From assembly GCA_016713275.1 (NCBI GenBank), contig JADJPL010000005.1, positions 1 to 64,000 on the forward strand: a DNA stretch of 64,000 nt. Reading direction: 5' to 3'. The translations under genes and the position numbers were made by a program. The notes below the pieces were generated by a model. The model did no database searches. It saw only the letters and a list, made by a program, of their open reading frames with translations, and was not told the origin of the DNA. The DNA comes from Haliscomenobacter sp. (GTDB lineage: Bacteria > Bacteroidota > Bacteroidia > Chitinophagales > Saprospiraceae). Of the stretch, positions 28,767 through 36,342 are shown piece by piece. Each line of letters opens with the position of its first letter. The stretch's first letter is position 1.

Positions 28767-29823
28767 ACAAGTCAAGCTGGGGATTGATCCGCTTCTGATA
28801 CGCGGAGAAATCGTACTCCGGCTTGATTTTGTCTTTGAAGTAAAGGCGTTTTGCCAGCTCAAATTGCTGGCGGATAATCTCCGGGATTTTCCCTTCGCCC
28901 GTCATGCGCTTTCCAAAACGCTTGTCTTCCAGGCTTCCGTTGTGGCAATCGCGAATCTTCTGGAGCACTTTGTCAGCCCGGTCGGGGTACGTCTTTCGAA
29001 TCCAATCCTCGAATAGGGGCCCGATTTCGCCGTTCAGGCGGACCACCGAATACCCAATCCCGTAGGCGCCCAATTCCGCTGCTTTTTCTGCCATGGGCAG
29101 TATTTCGTGCTCGTTCAATCCTGGGATGATTGGGGCGAGCATCACAAAAACCGGAATGCCTTCCGAAGCTAGTATCCGGATGGTCTCCAATCGAAGCCGG
29201 ATACTGGTGGCCCTGGGCTCCAGAAACCGGCGTAAGGTGTCATCAAGCGTTGTCAGGCTAATGCCGGTCCGGATCAAGTTCCTTGCGCTAAGTTCTTTCA
29301 ATAAGTCGAGGTCTCTCAGGATCAGGTTGTTTTTGGTCAGCATACCCGCAGGGAAACGGTACTTCAGGAGGACCTCCAGGATTTTGCGGGTAATGCCAAA
29401 TTTCCGTTCCGCCGGTTGGTAAATGTCCGTGTTTCCGGCAAGCATGATAGGGACATGTTCCATCCCCGGTTTGCGCAAGGCTTCTTCCAAAAGCGCTGGA
29501 GCGGCAGATTTTACCAGGATTTTGCTTTCGAAGTCCAGCCCGGCGCTGTATCCCCAATACGCGTGCGTAAGCCGGGCATAACAATAAATACAACCGTGCT
29601 CGCAGCCTTGATACGGGTTTAAAGAGTACTCAAATCCAATATCCGGGCTATTGACCTTGTTTAGTATGGTTTTGGGGTGCACTTCGATGTAGGTCGTTGC
29701 CTGGTCCTCGACGAATCCAGGATCTGTTTCATACGCAAACCGGTGGTAGGGATTAGCAGGATTGTACTGCGCTCCCCTACCCTTCAGGAAAGGTCCGGTT
29801 GGAGCATCAGATGGATCGGACAT
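28756..29823 (-). CDS. PA0069-family radical SAM protein
   Basis: About 355 residues. The radical-SAM cluster motif is CEHGCIYCYA (CxxxCxxC), inside NPYQGCEHGCIYCYARLTH, diagnostic of the PA0069/SplB-related family of unknown substrate. Further family blocks: MLAGNTDIYQPAERKF and GIPVFVMLAPIIPGLNEHE. Start ATG 29821-29823 gives MSDPSDAPTGPFLKGRGAQ, where GRGAQ is conserved. A longer in-frame extension upstream is antisense to dctP and was rejected. Intact frame. Confidence 0.88.
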   Translation of the reverse strand: MSDPSDAPTGPFLKGRGAQYNPANPYHRFAYETDPGFVEDQATTYIEVHPKTILNKVNSPDIGFEYSLNPYQGCEHGCIYCYARLTHAYWGYSAGLDFESKILVKSAAPALLEEALRKPGMEHVPIMLAGNTDIYQPAERKFGITRKILEVLLKYRFPAGMLTKNNLILRDLDLLKELSARNLIRTGISLTTLDDTLRRFLEPRATSIRLRLETIRILASEGIPVFVMLAPIIPGLNEHEILPMAEKAAELGAYGIGYSVVRLNGEIGPLFEDWIRKTYPDRADKVLQKIRDCHNGSLEDKRFGKRMTGEGKIPEIIRQQFELAKRLYFKDKIKPEYDFSAYQKRINPQLDLFSE

Positions 29824-29943
29824 TTGCAAACTTTTGATAAATATACTACTTTTTGTGTTGAAATTGACTTTCCGGAACGGGCTAGTAGATTTTTCATGAA
29901 AATTGGATTTTTGCGTATTTTCCGAACCAAATTTCACCAACAG

Positions 29944-31062
29944 ATGAACCGGAAATCCTTTATTAAAGGGCTGGCACTGGGCACAATTTCCTTCCCTGTC
30001 TTGCTGCGCCTGCTGGCGGGAAAAAATTTTGCGCAAACGAAGCCGTCTTCCCAAGTCATCAGCGGCAAGCAGTACGAGTGGAAGCTGGTCACCACCTGGC
30101 CCCCGAATTTTCCTGTTTTTGGCGACACCTGCAAGGTATTTGCCGAGGCGGTAGAGGCTATGTCCGGAGGACGGATTCATATCCGGGTGTTTGGGGGCGG
30201 CGAACTGGTTCCTGCGCTGGAAGCCTTCGATGCGGTGCGCAATGGGGCAGCAGAAATCGCGCACGGCGCCGCCTATTACTGGGCTGGAAAATCCCCCGCT
30301 GCGCAGTTTTTCGCTACCGTTCCGTTTGGCATGAACGCGCAACAGGCGACGGCTTGGATCAACAGCGGCGGCGGACTTCAGCTTTGGGAAGAACTCTATG
30401 CGCAGTTTGGCCTCATTCCGATGTTGGGTGGGAACACGGGCGTTCAGATGGGCGGCTGGTTCAACCGGGAGATCAATAGCCTCAACGACTTGAAAGGCCT
30501 GAAAATGCGCATCCCCGGGCTCGGGGGCGATGTCCTGGCCAAAGCGGGAGGTTCTCCGGTCTTGCTTGCCGGAGGAGAAATATACACCAGTTTGGAGCGG
30601 GGAGTGATTGATGCCACCGAGTGGGTCGGCCCCTATCATGACACCCTCATGGGATTTCAGGAAATCGCCAAATACTATTACGCGCCGGGCTGGCACGAAC
30701 CCGGCACCACCCTGGAGTTCATTTTCAACAAAGAACAGTTTGAAAGCCTTCCGCCTGATCTCCAGGAAATCCTTCGGGCCGCTTCCGCGTATGCCCACTT
30801 ATGGTGCTTTACGGAAATGGAAACCCGCAATAACCAAGCTATGCATACCCTGATCGAGAAAAAGATCGATATCCGCCAATTCCCGGAAGAAGTCATCGCT
30901 GCGCTCCGCGATCTTACCCAGGGCGTGATCGGTGAAATGGCCGCTTCCGACCCGTTCACCCAGAAGGTGTACACGTCCTATGATGCCTTCCGCAAACGGG
31001 CTAACCGGTTATCCAGAATCACTGAACAGGTGTTTTACAACTCCATCCAGGCGCCCATGTAA
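29944..31062 (+). CDS. dctP: TRAP transporter solute-binding protein (DctP/TakP type)
   Basis: Periplasmic binding protein of a TRAP transporter, about 372 residues. An N-terminal signal (MNRKSFIKGLALGTISFPVLL) precedes WKLVTTWPPNFPVFGDTC, characteristic of the TakP group that binds 2-oxoacids or related carboxylates. Conserved blocks: GKSPAAQFFATVPFGM, GLKMRIPGLGGDVL and IDATEWVGPYHD. Frame intact. Unusually it is convergent with its presumed partners dctM and dctQ (7-bp gap) instead of in an operon with them. Substrate is inferred only from the family. Confidence 0.9.
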   Translation: MNRKSFIKGLALGTISFPVLLRLLAGKNFAQTKPSSQVISGKQYEWKLVTTWPPNFPVFGDTCKVFAEAVEAMSGGRIHIRVFGGGELVPALEAFDAVRNGAAEIAHGAAYYWAGKSPAAQFFATVPFGMNAQQATAWINSGGGLQLWEELYAQFGLIPMLGGNTGVQMGGWFNREINSLNDLKGLKMRIPGLGGDVLAKAGGSPVLLAGGEIYTSLERGVIDATEWVGPYHDTLMGFQEIAKYYYAPGWHEPGTTLEFIFNKEQFESLPPDLQEILRAASAYAHLWCFTEMETRNNQAMHTLIEKKIDIRQFPEEVIAALRDLTQGVIGEMAASDPFTQKVYTSYDAFRKRANRLSRITEQVFYNSIQAPM

Positions 31063-31069
31063 TGGATCT

Positions 31070-32374
31070 CTAGGATTGCAGAAGCATCCCAAATTGGGGA
31101 AAGAAAACGATCAGGCCGAGTAAGAGCAACTGGATAAAAACAAAAGGAAGGATCCCTATATACAAATGGCGCGTGGTGACTTCCGGAGGGGCAACCCCCT
31201 TGAGGTAAAATAGCGAAAATCCAAACGGCGGCGTTAGAAAAGACGTTTGCAGGTTGATGCACAACAATATCCCGATCCAGAGAAGGTTGATATCCAGTTC
31301 ATGGAAAACAGGCGCTACAACCGGCACAATGATAAAGATGATCTCGATAAAGTCGATAAAGAATCCAGCGACGAAAACCACTGCCATTACCACAAACAGG
31401 AAGGCCATTGGAGATAGATTGGACCCACGGACCAAATCAACCAAATAAATGTCTCCGCCCATTTCGCGAAATACGAAGGAAAACGTCGTGGCGCCAAGCA
31501 GGATGATAAACACCATCGCCGTGAGATGCGTCGTTTCTTTGGCAACCCCTTTCAATACCGGTAAACTCAATTTGCCTTGTTGCGCAGTGAGCAGAATCGC
31601 CCCTAAAGCCCCAACAGCTGACGCTTCCGTAGGCGTTGCAATGCCCGCAAAGATGGATCCCAGCACCGCCAAAATGAGAAAGAAAGGAAGTACAAATGCC
31701 TGGAGAACCTTTCGGGCAAATCCTTTTCCCCTGAATGCCGCGAGTTCCTCTTTGGGCACCGGAGGAGCGAGGTTTGGTTTGAAATAGGCAGCTAAAAATA
31801 CGAAAAGCATATACAAACCCACCAAAACCAATCCAGGTACCAGCGCGGCGGCAAACAGGTTTCCCACCGAAACATTCAGTACGCTCCCCAACAACACCAA
31901 AACCACCGAAGGAGGGATGATTTGCCCCAGGGTTCCGGAAGCGGCAATAATACCTGTAGAAAGCGCCGGATGGTAGCCGCGTTTGAGCATGGTGGGCAGG
32001 CTAATCAATCCCATGGTGACCACCGTCGCTCCGACAATGCCCGTCGAAGCAGCCAGCATGGCGCCAACGATCACAACGGATAGCGCTAACCCTCCAGGGA
32101 AACGCCCGAAAAGCAAGGCCATGGTATTGAGCAATTGCTCGGCTAAGCCCGACCGCTCCAGCATGATTCCCATAAAGATGAACAAGGGTACCGCCAAAAG
32201 CACGTAATTGCTCATTACTCCCATGATCCTGGGAGGCAACGCGGCGAAACTGGCTGGATCCAGAAAGCAGAACGCATAGATCAAGGAGAGGCCTCCCAGC
32301 GTAAACGCGACCGGAAATCCGTATAAAATCAGAACAAAAATGCTGACAAACAACAGGATAGCGAGTAGTTCCAT
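31070..32374 (-). CDS. dctM: TRAP transporter large permease
   Basis: 434-residue polytopic membrane protein, about 12 segments. DctM signatures: PLFIFMGIMLERSGLAEQLL, STGIVGATVVTMGLISLP and GTLGQIIPPSVVLVLLG. Carries the Na+/substrate pathway of the transporter. It lies 13 bp after dctQ on the minus strand, so the two are surely one transcript. Frame intact. Confidence 0.95.
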   Translation of the reverse strand: MELLAILLFVSIFVLILYGFPVAFTLGGLSLIYAFCFLDPASFAALPPRIMGVMSNYVLLAVPLFIFMGIMLERSGLAEQLLNTMALLFGRFPGGLALSVVIVGAMLAASTGIVGATVVTMGLISLPTMLKRGYHPALSTGIIAASGTLGQIIPPSVVLVLLGSVLNVSVGNLFAAALVPGLVLVGLYMLFVFLAAYFKPNLAPPVPKEELAAFRGKGFARKVLQAFVLPFFLILAVLGSIFAGIATPTEASAVGALGAILLTAQQGKLSLPVLKGVAKETTHLTAMVFIILLGATTFSFVFREMGGDIYLVDLVRGSNLSPMAFLFVVMAVVFVAGFFIDFIEIIFIIVPVVAPVFHELDINLLWIGILLCINLQTSFLTPPFGFSLFYLKGVAPPEVTTRHLYIGILPFVFIQLLLLGLIVFFPQFGMLLQS

Positions 32375-32387
32375 TCGTTCGGTCTGT

Positions 32388-32915
32388 TTAGTTGGAAAGT
32401 GGTTCCCGCCCGGTTCTCCAGGCCTGCAAGTTGTGAATCAAGCGCGCTATTCCCTGCAAAAACAACAAAAGCATCCCAGCCGAAATGGCAAATTTGATCC
32501 AGTACAGCGCAGGTATCCCCCCTGGGTCGGGGGATGTTTCCCGAATCAGAAATGATTTCCAGGCATAGCGCCAGCTAACCACCATTAAGGTAAAAGACCA
32601 GGGCAGCAAGAAGAAAAGGGTTCCAACGATGTCGGTAAGGGCTTTGTCTTTGGGCTGAAAACGGACATAAAAAAGGTCTACCCGCACATGGCGGTCGTGT
32701 TTCCAGGCGAATCCAGCTCCCAGTAAAAAAACCAGTGCAAAAAGGTGCCATTCGAGTTCGGCCACCCAGGCGGCTGTGTAGTTCAGCGCGTAGCGGTTAA
32801 ACACATCGACGCAAACCAAAAGCACCAGAACGACATTTAACCAGGAGGCCCACTCCCCTACCCGCTCGTTGATCCGGTCGATTCCAGTGGCAACAGAAAT
32901 GAAAAAAGGCCGCAT
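32388..32915 (-). CDS. dctQ: TRAP transporter small permease
   Basis: About 175 residues with four membrane helices; the family block AGFAWKHDRHVRVDLFY is present. Start ATG 32913-32915 (MRPFFISVATGIDRINERVG) is chosen, since it sits 21 bp after the transcription start predicted from the -7 box at 32943-32950; a start at 32945 would lie on the box itself. First gene of the dctQM pair. Confidence 0.9.
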   Translation of the reverse strand: MRPFFISVATGIDRINERVGEWASWLNVVLVLLVCVDVFNRYALNYTAAWVAELEWHLFALVFLLGAGFAWKHDRHVRVDLFYVRFQPKDKALTDIVGTLFFLLPWSFTLMVVSWRYAWKSFLIRETSPDPGGIPALYWIKFAISAGMLLLFLQGIARLIHNLQAWRTGREPLSN

Positions 32916-32942
32916 ATTGGAAAGGTTTCTTTGGCAAAGTAC

Positions 32943-32994
32943 CAAAAATAAAAAAGGAGAGGTTGTCTTTTGCCAAGCGAAAGAAATTTCTTTC
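32943..32994 (-). promoter_or_regulatory. dctQM promoter with adjacent 16-bp palindrome
   Basis: On the minus strand TATTTTTG (32950-32943) fits the TAnnTTTG box. A perfect 16-bp palindrome, GAAAGAAATTTCTTTC, covers 32979-32994, just upstream of where the -33 element would lie. The placement suggests an activator site. Confidence 0.5.
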
Positions 32995-33041
32995 TCCCAG
33001 ATAGTAAAGACAAACCCCTCCTCGCAAACTAAAGCCTTCTT

Positions 33042-33914
33042 TTAGGCTTTCCGGTCATACTGATATAACGCAAGTCCTTCAATGATCAGAATGAGTTTCT
33101 CAGCGTACTTGGGGTCGGTCGCATACCCCGCTTTTTTGAGCCCATGCGCCCAACCCTTATAATCTGTAGCGTCCAGTTTTTTCAAATGCTGGTAGCGCGG
33201 ACTGCTCAACAGAAGCGAATGTTCGCGGTAACTCTCCTGCACGTCGTCAAATACCCGAAACATGTCGTAGATGATATCGTCGGAATAATTCCGGCAAGTA
33301 CAGCCCAGGCATTTGGTCCGGCATTTGATTCCAAAGTGGTTATTGGATTCGGTTGCCAGGACGCTTTCCCCTGCGTCCGACTCTAAAAGGCCTTGCGCTA
33401 AGGTGATGCTCGCCGGAATCTGGTGCGCCTTCATTTCCTCCCTGGCTACGCTGGCGTATTGGGAGACATAATCCTTGCAAACCTGAAGCTTGGCGTCCGA
33501 AATTTCCTGGGGAATCCCCTTTCTTTTGGCATATCCCGGGCTCAGCAGCGGCGTGAGGTTCCGCATGCTGAAGCCTTTGACAGCCTCTGCGGGTTTACTT
33601 TTTTTCTTTGCCGCCGCTTCGTTGATCTTTTTGAACTGGCTTACATTGACAGCCGGTACATACTCGGCTTCCGGTTGGCTGTTTAGAGATACCGGCAGCC
33701 CCAAAGCCGCTCCTTGCCCCGCTCGTTTGGAAAAAATACCCATGGCTTCTTTTCTGGCTGTAGGTTCCATTTGAACCGAAATATCCTTTTTCAGGAAAAT
33801 ATGGGCTCCCACGTAGAATAAGATCAGGTTAAACCAGTTCCGATCCAACCATGCGCTACACCGGCCGAGAAAGCCGATGCGCGGGTAACTTCTTTGTATA
33901 GATTGGGCTCTCAT
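33042..33914 (-). CDS. GH73-like glucosaminidase (FlgJ-type), membrane-anchored
   Basis: 290 residues. An N-terminal segment (WFNLILFYVGAHIFL) likely anchors it in the inner membrane. The C-terminal half is a mannosyl-glycoprotein endo-beta-N-acetylglucosaminidase domain: IPASITLAQGLLESDAGES holds the catalytic Glu, followed by NNHFGIKCR and the conserved AHGLKKAGYATDPKYAEKL. It cleaves peptidoglycan next to GlcNAc. A small Cys cluster (CRTKCLGCTC) is inserted after HFGIK. The stop codon lies inside a hairpin (about 33027-33048), a probable terminator. Divergent from the sugar kinase gene. Confidence 0.85.
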   Translation of the reverse strand: MRAQSIQRSYPRIGFLGRCSAWLDRNWFNLILFYVGAHIFLKKDISVQMEPTARKEAMGIFSKRAGQGAALGLPVSLNSQPEAEYVPAVNVSQFKKINEAAAKKKSKPAEAVKGFSMRNLTPLLSPGYAKRKGIPQEISDAKLQVCKDYVSQYASVAREEMKAHQIPASITLAQGLLESDAGESVLATESNNHFGIKCRTKCLGCTCRNYSDDIIYDMFRVFDDVQESYREHSLLLSSPRYQHLKKLDATDYKGWAHGLKKAGYATDPKYAEKLILIIEGLALYQYDRKA

Positions 33915-33915
33915 G

Positions 33916-34038
33916 TTTAAAACTTTTTGTTTTCACATCGCTAAATTAAAACCTTTTTTGTTTTGAAAAAATATTTTTAAAACTTTTTGTTCTTTTAATT
34001 CTTGAATGAAAATTTTACTTAGTGTATTTTTTACACTA
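33916..34038. promoter_or_regulatory. Three 30-bp-phased direct repeats in a divergent promoter, plus a palindrome
   Basis: TTTAAAACTTTTTGTT is present exactly at 33916-33931 and 33976-33991; a variant (TTAAAACC then T6GTT) begins at 33946. Starts are about 30 bp apart, close to three helical turns. TAGTGTA and TACACTA form an inverted repeat with a 5-nt spacer at 34020-34038, just before the kinase gene. Together they look like a regulator-binding region shared by the divergent genes. Confidence 0.5.
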
Positions 34039-34060
34039 GTTTTATGATCAAATGTTGCGT

Positions 34061-34907
34061 ATGAAACTGGTTGCAGACAGCGGATCGACGAAAACGGATT
34101 GGGTCTTGCTGGACAAGCAAGAGATCGTAAAGTCTATTAATACGATCGGCTTTAATCCGTTGTACCACTCCGAAGCCTTTATTGCGGAGGAATGCCGCAA
34201 AGTCTTTGATGTGGAAGAAATGCCTTATTCGGAAGTAACGGAATTGTTTTATTACGGCGCTTCCGTTTGGGATGAAGAAAAGGCGGCCAAAATCCGCAGG
34301 GCGTTGGCTCAGCTTTTCCGCCATGCGGAAATCGAAGTGGAACACGACCTGCTAGGGGCTGCCCGGGCCACCTGCGGCCGGGAGGCGGGCGTAGCCTGCA
34401 TTATCGGAACGGGGTCCAATACCTGTCTTTTCGACGGAAGCAACGTCACTGATAATGTGACCAACCTGGGTTATTTTGTAGGCGACGAAGGTAGCGGCGC
34501 CCATCTGGGGAAAGCGCTGGTAAAAGCTTATTTTTACCGGAACTTCCCTCTACGCTGGTATCCGCGTTAGAGGAAGAATTTCCCGGCGGACAAGCGGAGT
34601 TTTTGGACCATATTTACAGTCAGCCTTCCCCCAACGTTTTCTGGCCTCGCTGACCAAATTCCTTTCTGCGCACCGCGACCATCTGTTTATTCAAAAACTG
34701 ATCTATACGTCTTTCGCTGAGTTTATCGACCGGCACGTGCGGAAATACCCGGGGCATCTCGGTCTTCCAATTCATTTTATCGGCTCGGTCGCTTTCCATT
34801 TCCGGGATTTTCTTACCGTGATTCTCGAGGAGCGGTGCATGAAGCCGGGCCGGTTTATCCAAAAGCCGATTGACCGGCTGGTGGAATACCACAGCCATAA
34901 CGATTGA
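34061..34907 (+). CDS. BadF/BadG-type sugar kinase (N-acetylglucosamine kinase-like), two frameshifts
   Basis: ASKHA-fold ATPase of the BadF/BadG group; the first phosphate loop is ADSGSTKTDWVLLD, the second CIIGTGSNTCLFDG, then GYFVGDEGSGAHLGKAL. In Bacteroidota this form is usually a GlcNAc kinase. Two single-base losses break the 3' half: near 34542 (restoring RELPSTLVSALEEEF) and near 34636 (restoring NRFLASLTKFLSAH). About 282 residues from ATG 34061; stop TGA 34905-34907. It is followed after 8 bp by pfkA, which fits channelling of sugar phosphate into glycolysis. Confidence 0.82.
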
Positions 34908-34915
34908 TTCAACTT

Positions 34916-35899
34916 ATGGAAAAGCAAATTAAACGCATTGCGGTTTTTACATCCGGCGGTGACGCCCCTGGTATGAACGCTGCTATCCGGGCGGTGGTCC
35001 GTACGGCTTCTTATCACGACCTCCACGTCTATGGCGTTTTCCGGGGATATGAAGGGATGATCGACGGGGATTTCAAACGCCTGGAGCGCAAGGATGTGGC
35101 CAATATCATTCACCGGGGAGGAACCATCCTCAAAACGGCGCGCAGCGAACGGTTCATGTCCGCTACCGGAAGGAAAGCCGCTTTTGAGTCCCTGACTGCC
35201 TTCGACATCGACGCTTGCATTGCTATTGGTGGAAATGGCACCTTTACCGGGGCAAAGGTGTTTTCAGAGGAACACAATATCCCTTTTATCGGGATACCGG
35301 GAACGATTGACAACGATCTATTCGGGACGGATTTCACCATCGGCTTCGACACGGCAGTGAATACGGCCATCGAGGCCGTCGATCGTATCCGCGACACCGC
35401 CGACTCCCACAACCGCCTGTTCTTTATTGAGGTTATGGGCCGCCATGCCGGCTACATTGCCTTGCATACCGCTATCGGCAGCGGCGCGGAGAGCGTCCTC
35501 ATCCCGGAGGTCGATATGGACCTCGACCGGCTCACCGAACTGCTCCTGAAAAATGCCCGCCGGCGCAAGCTGTTCAGCCTGGTCATTGTTGCCGAAGGAA
35601 ATAAAATCGGCTCTACCCAGGAAATCGCCCGAATCATAAAAGAACGAATCGAAAACTTCGATATTCGCTACGCCATCATCGGCCATCTTCAGCGGGGAGG
35701 CGCACCCAACTCCCTGGATCGGGTGCTGGCCAGCCGGTTAGGGTATGCCGCCGTAGAAGGGTTGATGAAAGGAGAACAAAACGTCATGGCCGGAATTATC
35801 AACGACCACGTCGTCTTTACCTCGTTGTCAGACGCCATTTCCAAAGAAAAACCGCTGGAAAACGATTTGGTCAAAATGGCGGAGATCCTGGCGATGTAA
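34916..35899 (+). CDS. pfkA: 6-phosphofructokinase
   Basis: ATP-dependent phosphofructokinase fold, 327 residues, frame intact. Motifs: TSGGDAPGMNAAIR (ATP site), TARSERF, PGTIDNDLFGTDFTIGFDTA with the catalytic Asp, MGRHAGYIAL, IIGHLQRGGAP. Start ATG 34916 gives MEKQIKRIAVFTSGG. Unusual: the ATP/Mg loop reads GGNGTFTGA, with Asn107 where the E. coli enzyme has Asp in GGDGS. That could alter phosphoryl-donor use or be a base error (AAT for GAT at 35234-35236). Downstream, the stop is followed by an octamer repeat array. Confidence 0.93.
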   Translation: MEKQIKRIAVFTSGGDAPGMNAAIRAVVRTASYHDLHVYGVFRGYEGMIDGDFKRLERKDVANIIHRGGTILKTARSERFMSATGRKAAFESLTAFDIDACIAIGGNGTFTGAKVFSEEHNIPFIGIPGTIDNDLFGTDFTIGFDTAVNTAIEAVDRIRDTADSHNRLFFIEVMGRHAGYIALHTAIGSGAESVLIPEVDMDLDRLTELLLKNARRRKLFSLVIVAEGNKIGSTQEIARIIKERIENFDIRYAIIGHLQRGGAPNSLDRVLASRLGYAAVEGLMKGEQNVMAGIINDHVVFTSLSDAISKEKPLENDLVKMAEILAM

Positions 35900-35906
35900 T
35901 TAAAAA

Positions 35907-35938
35907 GTTGCGAAGTTGCGGCGTTACGACGTTGCGAC
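35907..35938 (-). repeat. Octamer tandem array (4 units)
   Basis: Four 8-bp units of the form GTTGCGAC/GTTACGAC, the family seen at the end of the T9SS gene. It contains the cutA stop codon (35924-35926), so the last residues of CutA (ATS) are repeat-encoded. Confidence 0.85.
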
Positions 35939-36238
35939 GTTGGCCCGGATCCAGGATTCGTATTCGGGGTTGGCTTCTGCCTCGATTTTAATGATGCAGG
36001 GGACCTCGTACGGATGCAACCGGGCAATTTCCCCTTTCACGGATTCCCAATTTTCAGGGATGGTTTTTAGAAGGGCTACCCATTCTCCCCCACCCTCCAG
36101 GGCGCCCTGCCACCAATAGGCGCTCTGAATGGGGAAAATATTGGCACACGCGATGCGCTTGGTTTCCAAAAGCACATTGGAAATCCGCTGCGCTTCCTCC
36201 TGGCTCGCATGCGTGGTGTAAATCAAAATAAATCCCAT
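35924..36238 (-). CDS. cutA: CutA-like divalent ion tolerance protein
   Basis: 104 residues, the usual length of this trimeric ferredoxin-like protein. Motifs: IYTTHASQEEAQRISNVLLE, KRIACANIFPIQSAYWWQG and HPYEVPCIIKIEAEANPEYESW. Linked genetically to copper tolerance in E. coli; its biochemical role is still unclear. Convergent with pfkA. The C-terminus and stop codon lie in an 8-bp repeat array. Confidence 0.93.
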   Translation of the reverse strand: MGFILIYTTHASQEEAQRISNVLLETKRIACANIFPIQSAYWWQGALEGGGEWVALLKTIPENWESVKGEIARLHPYEVPCIIKIEAEANPEYESWIRANVATS

Positions 36239-36247
36239 ATAACTCGT

Positions 36248-36342
36248 CCGTCTCCCGTCTACCGTCCACCGTCACCGCTCCGCCCCCCCAACCAAAAAAA
36301 AAAACCAAACTTTGCCGTCTACCGTCTACCGTCCACCGTCTA
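36248..36342 (-). repeat. Two CCGTCTA heptamer arrays flanking a short spacer
   Basis: Four units at 36248-36275 and four at 36315-36342, separated by about 40 bp including an A-rich stretch. The prfB stop TAG (36340-36342) is the gene-proximal end of the second array. The first array starts 10 bp upstream of the cutA start. Confidence 0.9.

Noticed and set aside
29824..30798. N-terminal extension of the radical SAM gene
   Set aside because: The extension is antisense to dctP and shows no conserved feature; similarity starts at ATG 29821-29823.
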